DNA of 64,000 nucleotides from Panorpa germanica (Eukaryota; Arthropoda; Insecta; Mecoptera; Panorpidae): NCBI GenBank assembly GCA_963678705.1, contig OY783221.1, positions 2,294,001 to 2,358,000 of the forward strand, read 5' to 3'. Shown piece by piece: positions 59,701 to 64,000 of this stretch (position 1 is its first letter; each line of letters starts with the position of its first letter). The notes under the pieces were generated by a model. It saw only the letters and a program-made list of their open reading frames with translations, ran no database searches and was not told where the DNA came from. The position numbers and the translations under genes were made by a program.

Positions 59701-61020
59701 AAGAGTTACAGATATATCCACAAACTGCTGAATATAGACTGTCAACTGTGAGCAAATCATTCGATCCTTTGTGAGGGGTATGAACGTTCTGGGACGTGAG
59801 AGGGGAAACACGAAATGGATATACTTTTATCTCTTTCAACCCAAACCACCATTTTGACGCCGTATTATAACCTAAAAATATTACTATTTTACATGCTTTG
59901 ACATGAATATATCTCTATCTATTTAATTGTTTGTGATTTATTTTGATATACTTTTATAAACATGCGTTTCAATAACAAAGCAGTTAATAATATATAAGCA
60001 CGGTATGTAGAAAAGATAATATGTTAACTGCATTTGTATGCAGATGAAATCTATTCCAAATATGTAGATGCCATAACTATAATTCTTATCAAGTACTTAA
60101 CTTATTTTTTATATTCAGATTTGGAGTATTATGCAAACAAAGGACTTATATTTTATTATTTATTTATTTTTAATTTATTATTGTAATAATTTTTTATTTT
60201 TGTCCAATTTATGATTTGCGGGTTGGATTATAGGCGCATCCTGTAATCCCCTGACGTCCCAAAACGTCGAACGTCTCACCACCAAATTATTAGGGACTGA
60301 AGTTTGTACTGAGTCAACCTATTGTGTGGTGTGTGTTCAAATCCCGACAAGTTCCGGTGACAATAATCTCATAACAACCCGATCGGGGCCATATGTTACG
60401 ATGCCCTGACGGGGACCATATCGGGTTATCAGTTAACATTTCTATTCCAGAACATACACTTATATCTAGCAGGATTAAACTACAGGCGATATCTTTAGTG
60501 GGACATTATTTCCGATTATTATCGGGATTTACACAAATTCAAGCAACAGCATTTTGTTCTACACTAGTATTAGTAAAATGGAAGCTAAATCAGATAAACA
60601 TCAACTTCTTTAACATTCTACTAACGCATCTTTAAAAGATATAATTATAATGAAGTAATAAAAAAATAGATGCAGGTAATTTACGTGTAGTAATTTTCAA
60701 ATATTAACTGAATAAAGGAACACGCAACTTCTAACCTACAAAGGACAGTGGTTAACTCAACTTCCGCTGTAAGACGGCTTACTCTTTAGCTTCTAACTTC
60801 ATATTATATTAATATATTATTGTCGTTCCGTGTAGCAGAGCGGAATATTAAGTCACGTGGGAACCCTGGTACTCTGTTGGAATTACACGGAGGCTTCTCT
60901 TTAGGGTAATTAATTTCGTGTGCAATTATCATTTTTTGTTCCACGTATTCTGTTATATAAAGAGATTGAATTAAGGCAACAAGAACAGTATAATTTAATC
61001 ATATAGTTTAATATATAAAC
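56737..61020. other. long gene-poor spacer with scattered repeats
   Basis: Contains the dispersed repeat at 57321-57417 and a Helitron-internal-like stretch near 58570-58640 (caactggaccgattcttttg). A GC-richer segment at 60225-60440 has a tRNA B-box-like tgttcaaatcccgac, possibly a SINE relic. No exon could be supported. Confidence 0.45.
57321..57417. repeat. dispersed repeat, copy 2
   Basis: Matches 41501-41657 with an internal deletion of about 50 bp between gtactaaaa and cgttaataactttgcacac. Confidence 0.7.
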
Positions 61021-61500
61021 CCTTATTGGAGGAGGACGAAACACTGGAGCACATTAAGTTTGAGTGTAAGGAAAAAGTAGCGAGCGAAAGGAATATTGGC
61101 CAGCTATTAAAGGGAGGCAGTGAAGGAAAGAGGTGGATGGCGGAAATAGTAAGAAGGAAAGAAAAAACAGGAGAATAAATAAGCTGATGGCTGGGTTGCA
61201 CAAGGAACAGGAAGAGAAAGGAAGTACTAAAAGAGGCAATGAAGGGAAGCAGGAGAAAGAAAGAAGTAGCGAGGAAACAGTTAAACTTCAGCCCAGAAAA
61301 ATACACTAGGGAATAGACCAGTACAGAAGGAAGACTAGGGAAAATGAAGAAAGAGGGTCAAGAGAAGAAGAAGCAGAAAGTACGTTTGGAGATAAAAAGG
61401 TCTAGAATAATGTAAATTTAATTGTAAGTTGAAGTATATGAAATGTATTAAGAATGTAGATTGTAAAGCCGAAAGGCGAACAATAAACAATTAATAATAA
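61021..61500 (+). mobile_element. LINE 3' end with a readable C-terminal frame
   Basis: Positions 61029-61178 read ETLEHIKFECKEKVASERN, then GQLLKGGSEGKRWMAEI and a stop, the carboxyl end of a non-LTR retrotransposon polyprotein. A purine-rich 3' UTR follows, closing with gtaaagccgaaaggcgaaca and a taataataat tail. It is 5'-truncated, as is usual for LINE insertions. Confidence 0.72.
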
Positions 61501-62394
61501 TATAAACCCTTATTATTTTGAAGTATTATTTTAACTATATTTTTTATGAAAGCATTTAATCCTTAAAACGATTTCATAAGAAGTTTTATGATTATATTAA
61601 TGAGATTAAAGGAAATACGTCACAAAATGTAACATTGCTTATATAATAGGTTACTTTTTATGTGAGATACACCAGAAATGCACGAATATTAGTTCGTAAA
61701 CTATTTTTGGTTGGATATTTAAATATTTACCGAAATATTCTGTCTGACGCAGTGAATTTACGACTTATCTTTCAGCATGAGGGTCCTTAAATTAACACGT
61801 AATTATAAGATTGTAAGTTAGTAATATGATCTGTTTGTACGTAGTAGTATTCTCGCCCTGATGTTGTTAGATTTTATAGACAAGTATTTAACATTAAGTA
61901 TGACCTTTGAAATACATAACCTTCAAAATTTAACTAACACATGTCATAAAATATTATGATGTTATTCACGTTGGCAATAACAAATAAGGTAAAAAAAAAT
62001 ATATAAGGAAATACTGATTTTATAAAAATATATTTTATGGCATTGACAAGACGCAAACAGGAAGATCTAAATTGTTTAAAGCCATAAAATAAACATAAAC
62101 CTTGACTTTACTGGTGGAGTACCACGTAATTATATTTACAATGTTCTTGGCCTATATTCTGCAATAATTCTTTAACACGTATGCTGTCTAAACCATGTAT
62201 GCATTACTTGTTAGCAGTGGCGTAGTATTAGGAAGTTTGTAAGGGGACAAACACGAAATTAATCGAAGTAATAACGATAGGTTTAAAAAACTACACCAGG
62301 TAAAGACTTAGTAAGACTTAGATTAGAATTTCGTACGGCACCTTACCATTTAATATTCATTTTCAAAACTTATTTTTGCAGTTCCAACTCATTA
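61501..62394. other. spacer, nothing coding
   Basis: AT-rich. A single hAT-like cagtggcgtagtattagg occurs at 62216 without a matching partner. Confidence 0.4.
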
Positions 62395-63120
62395 AAAGTC
62401 AGTGGAAGAAAGCTTATACAATGTAGAAATGGTATTAAAGGGAGGCAGTGAAGGAAGGAGGTGGATGGCGGAAATAGAAAAAAGGAAAGAAAAGACAGGA
62501 CAATAAATAAGCTTGTGGCTGGGTTGCATAAGGAACATGAAGAGAGAGGAAGTACTAAAAGAGGCAGTGAAGGGAAGCAGGAGAAACAAAGAAGTAGCGA
62601 GGAAACAGTTAAACTTCAGTCCAGAAAAATAGAGGATTTTCGGAAAAGAGATAAGGACAAGAGGTGGATGACGGAGATAGAGACAATAATAACATAGTAA
62701 AGGTAGAGAGTCAAGAAGAAATAGTAAAGTAACAGAGTCAAGAGGAAATAGTAAAGATAGAGCGTTTATGCCTGTAATAGACATAAGTGGAGAAGTGAAA
62801 ACGAAGAGAGAAGGCAGGAAGGATAGTGAAAAGATAATAGAAGGTTTGTCGAGAGGAGACAAGGAAGGCAAGAGGTGATAGATGAAGATACATGCAATAA
62901 GGAAAGAGAAGCAGAAAACGGTGTGAATAAAGGAGGAGTAGGACACATGAAGAAAGAGGATCAAGAAAAGAAGAAACAGAAAGTACTATTCGAAGTAGTA
63001 ATAGTCTTGAATAGTTTCAGTTTAGTTTTAACTTTGAATTTATATGATATGTATTAAGAAATATAATAATGTAGATTGTAAAGCCGAAAGGCACACAATT
63101 AATATAATATAATAATAATA
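62395..63120 (+). mobile_element. LINE 3' end, second copy
   Basis: Shares ggaggcagtgaaggaaggag, aaaaagtactaaaagaggca-like runs and aaacagttaaacttcagtcc with 61021-61500. It has an extra purine-rich segment and ends gtaaagccgaaaggcacaca with an ataataataata tail. 5'-truncated. Confidence 0.7.
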
Positions 63121-63149
63121 ATGTAGAAATGGAAGAAAATGTAGATACG

Positions 63150-63266
63150 TTATTCATCTAACCAATTGCAGCTTTAGATTTTGATTTGCATTAAACATTA
63201 AACATTAAAAAAACATGTTTTTTTGATAATATTTAACCTGCTGTATAGTATCGCCATCTATATTTC
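63150..63266. repeat. dispersed repeat, second copy of 12297-12420
   Basis: Shares ttgcagctttagattttgat and gctgtatagtatcgccatct with the ARMC4 intron copy. It lies just outside the LINE tail. Confidence 0.6.
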
Positions 63267-64000
63267 GTTTCACCTTAATATATGTTTGAATATAATTATT
63301 GAAAGCCACTAATTATTAAACGGCGCCACTAATTGATTTGTTATTACACTTTATGCTGAATAAGGTTATCGCAAACATTATTTACATGTTCAAACACACA
63401 AATATAAATAATGTAACAATTAACAACATTGCAGCATTCTGAAGTCAGTCATTTATTTCCTACAAACAGTGACATTCCTCCGTCCGTGAAACTAACCTTT
63501 CATATTTACGGTAAAAATATTCGCACCACTCTACATCCTACCCCCACTACCAACTACGCTGCCCACAGAATCGGTATGCATTATTTATACGCATAAATGC
63601 ATATATTTACAATATTTCTAGACACTAATGTCTCTGAACTATAGAAACTCAAGGCCCAAAAGGAAGCCTGCCATAATACTACTACATATAGCGGTAAGCC
63701 TGGAGTTGGAATATATTCGCACAAAGTAAACATATGTTCGGGTGACCTCAACAAAACCATGTTGATGCTGTGAGTACTTTGTGTGGGTTTATTTAGTTTA
63801 GTTTATGTTGTTGTGGTTTCATTTGTTTAGGGAATAAGGTTGAGTGCAAGGCTGGGAGAGACGCAAAATATACAAGGCGCTAAAAGTTAATAATTATTTA
63901 TTTTTCAGTTTCGAGCGAAGGGATGAAATGAAATCAGTAAGGATTAGAAGTTATAGGAGTAGGAATTGAGTATTAGTCATGACATTTATGGGACTTTAGG
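63267..64000. other. terminal spacer, nothing recognised
   Basis: No exon or repeat family could be supported up to the window edge. Confidence 0.4.

Noticed and set aside
60300-60360. Possible tRNA gene around a B-box-like tgttcaaatcccgac
   Set aside because: No convincing A box, acceptor-stem pairing or cloverleaf could be drawn. At best it is a SINE relic.

Overview
The window is animal nuclear DNA, almost certainly from an insect. The support is GT-AG introns throughout, a tandem array of clan-3 (CYP6-like) cytochrome P450 genes, an ARMC4/ODAD2 gene with the short insect-type architecture, a UBE2QL1-type ubiquitin-conjugating enzyme, and a dense load of insect-style transposable elements. 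Base composition is strongly AT-rich. I cannot name the order or species from sequence alone.

Layout. (1) 1.1-10.5 kb: three five-exon P450 genes in tandem on the minus strand, plus two broken P450 remnants. One remnant is fused to a copied piece of the ARMC4 3' end, and the other is split by a small inverted-repeat transposon. (2) 11.6-18.6 kb: ARMC4 (ODAD2/gudu), minus strand, with two alternative or duplicated 5' exon pairs. Several 0.6-kb inverted-repeat elements sit in its introns. (3) 19.9-20.6 kb: a possible small Cys/Pro-rich gene. (4) 21.3-22.9 kb: a decayed PIF/Harbinger transposase. (5) 23.4-28.8 kb: the most striking gene, one 5.4-kb coding exon for a 1785-residue protein. Its order is ankyrin, a putative Cap4/DUF4297-like nuclease, a STAND (NB-ARC-type) NTPase and 19 tetratricopeptide repeats. 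This is the layout of prokaryotic antiviral Avs proteins, inside an animal gene. (6) 30.9-31.4 kb: a small three-finger C2H2 protein. (7) 32.1-34.6 kb: a 2.5-kb palindrome built from about 147-bp tandem repeats in both arms. (8) 35.1-35.8 kb: a Cys/Pro-rich protein with a six-nucleotide coding first exon. (9) 39.4-43.6 kb: UBE2QL1 in five exons. (10) 44-64 kb: gene-poor sequence filled with inverted-repeat transposons, LINE 3' ends, a mariner-like hairpin element and a Helitron-like tail.

Functionally the genes do not form a pathway. The P450s are detoxification-type monooxygenases that evolve by duplication and gene conversion. ARMC4 is an axonemal dynein-arm assembly factor, and the two Cys/Pro-rich genes look like sperm-structural proteins, so a testis theme is possible but inferred. 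The STAND protein is the best candidate for an undescribed immune-like system. Exon boundaries were placed by eye from splice motifs, reading phase and alignment between copies; none was computed.
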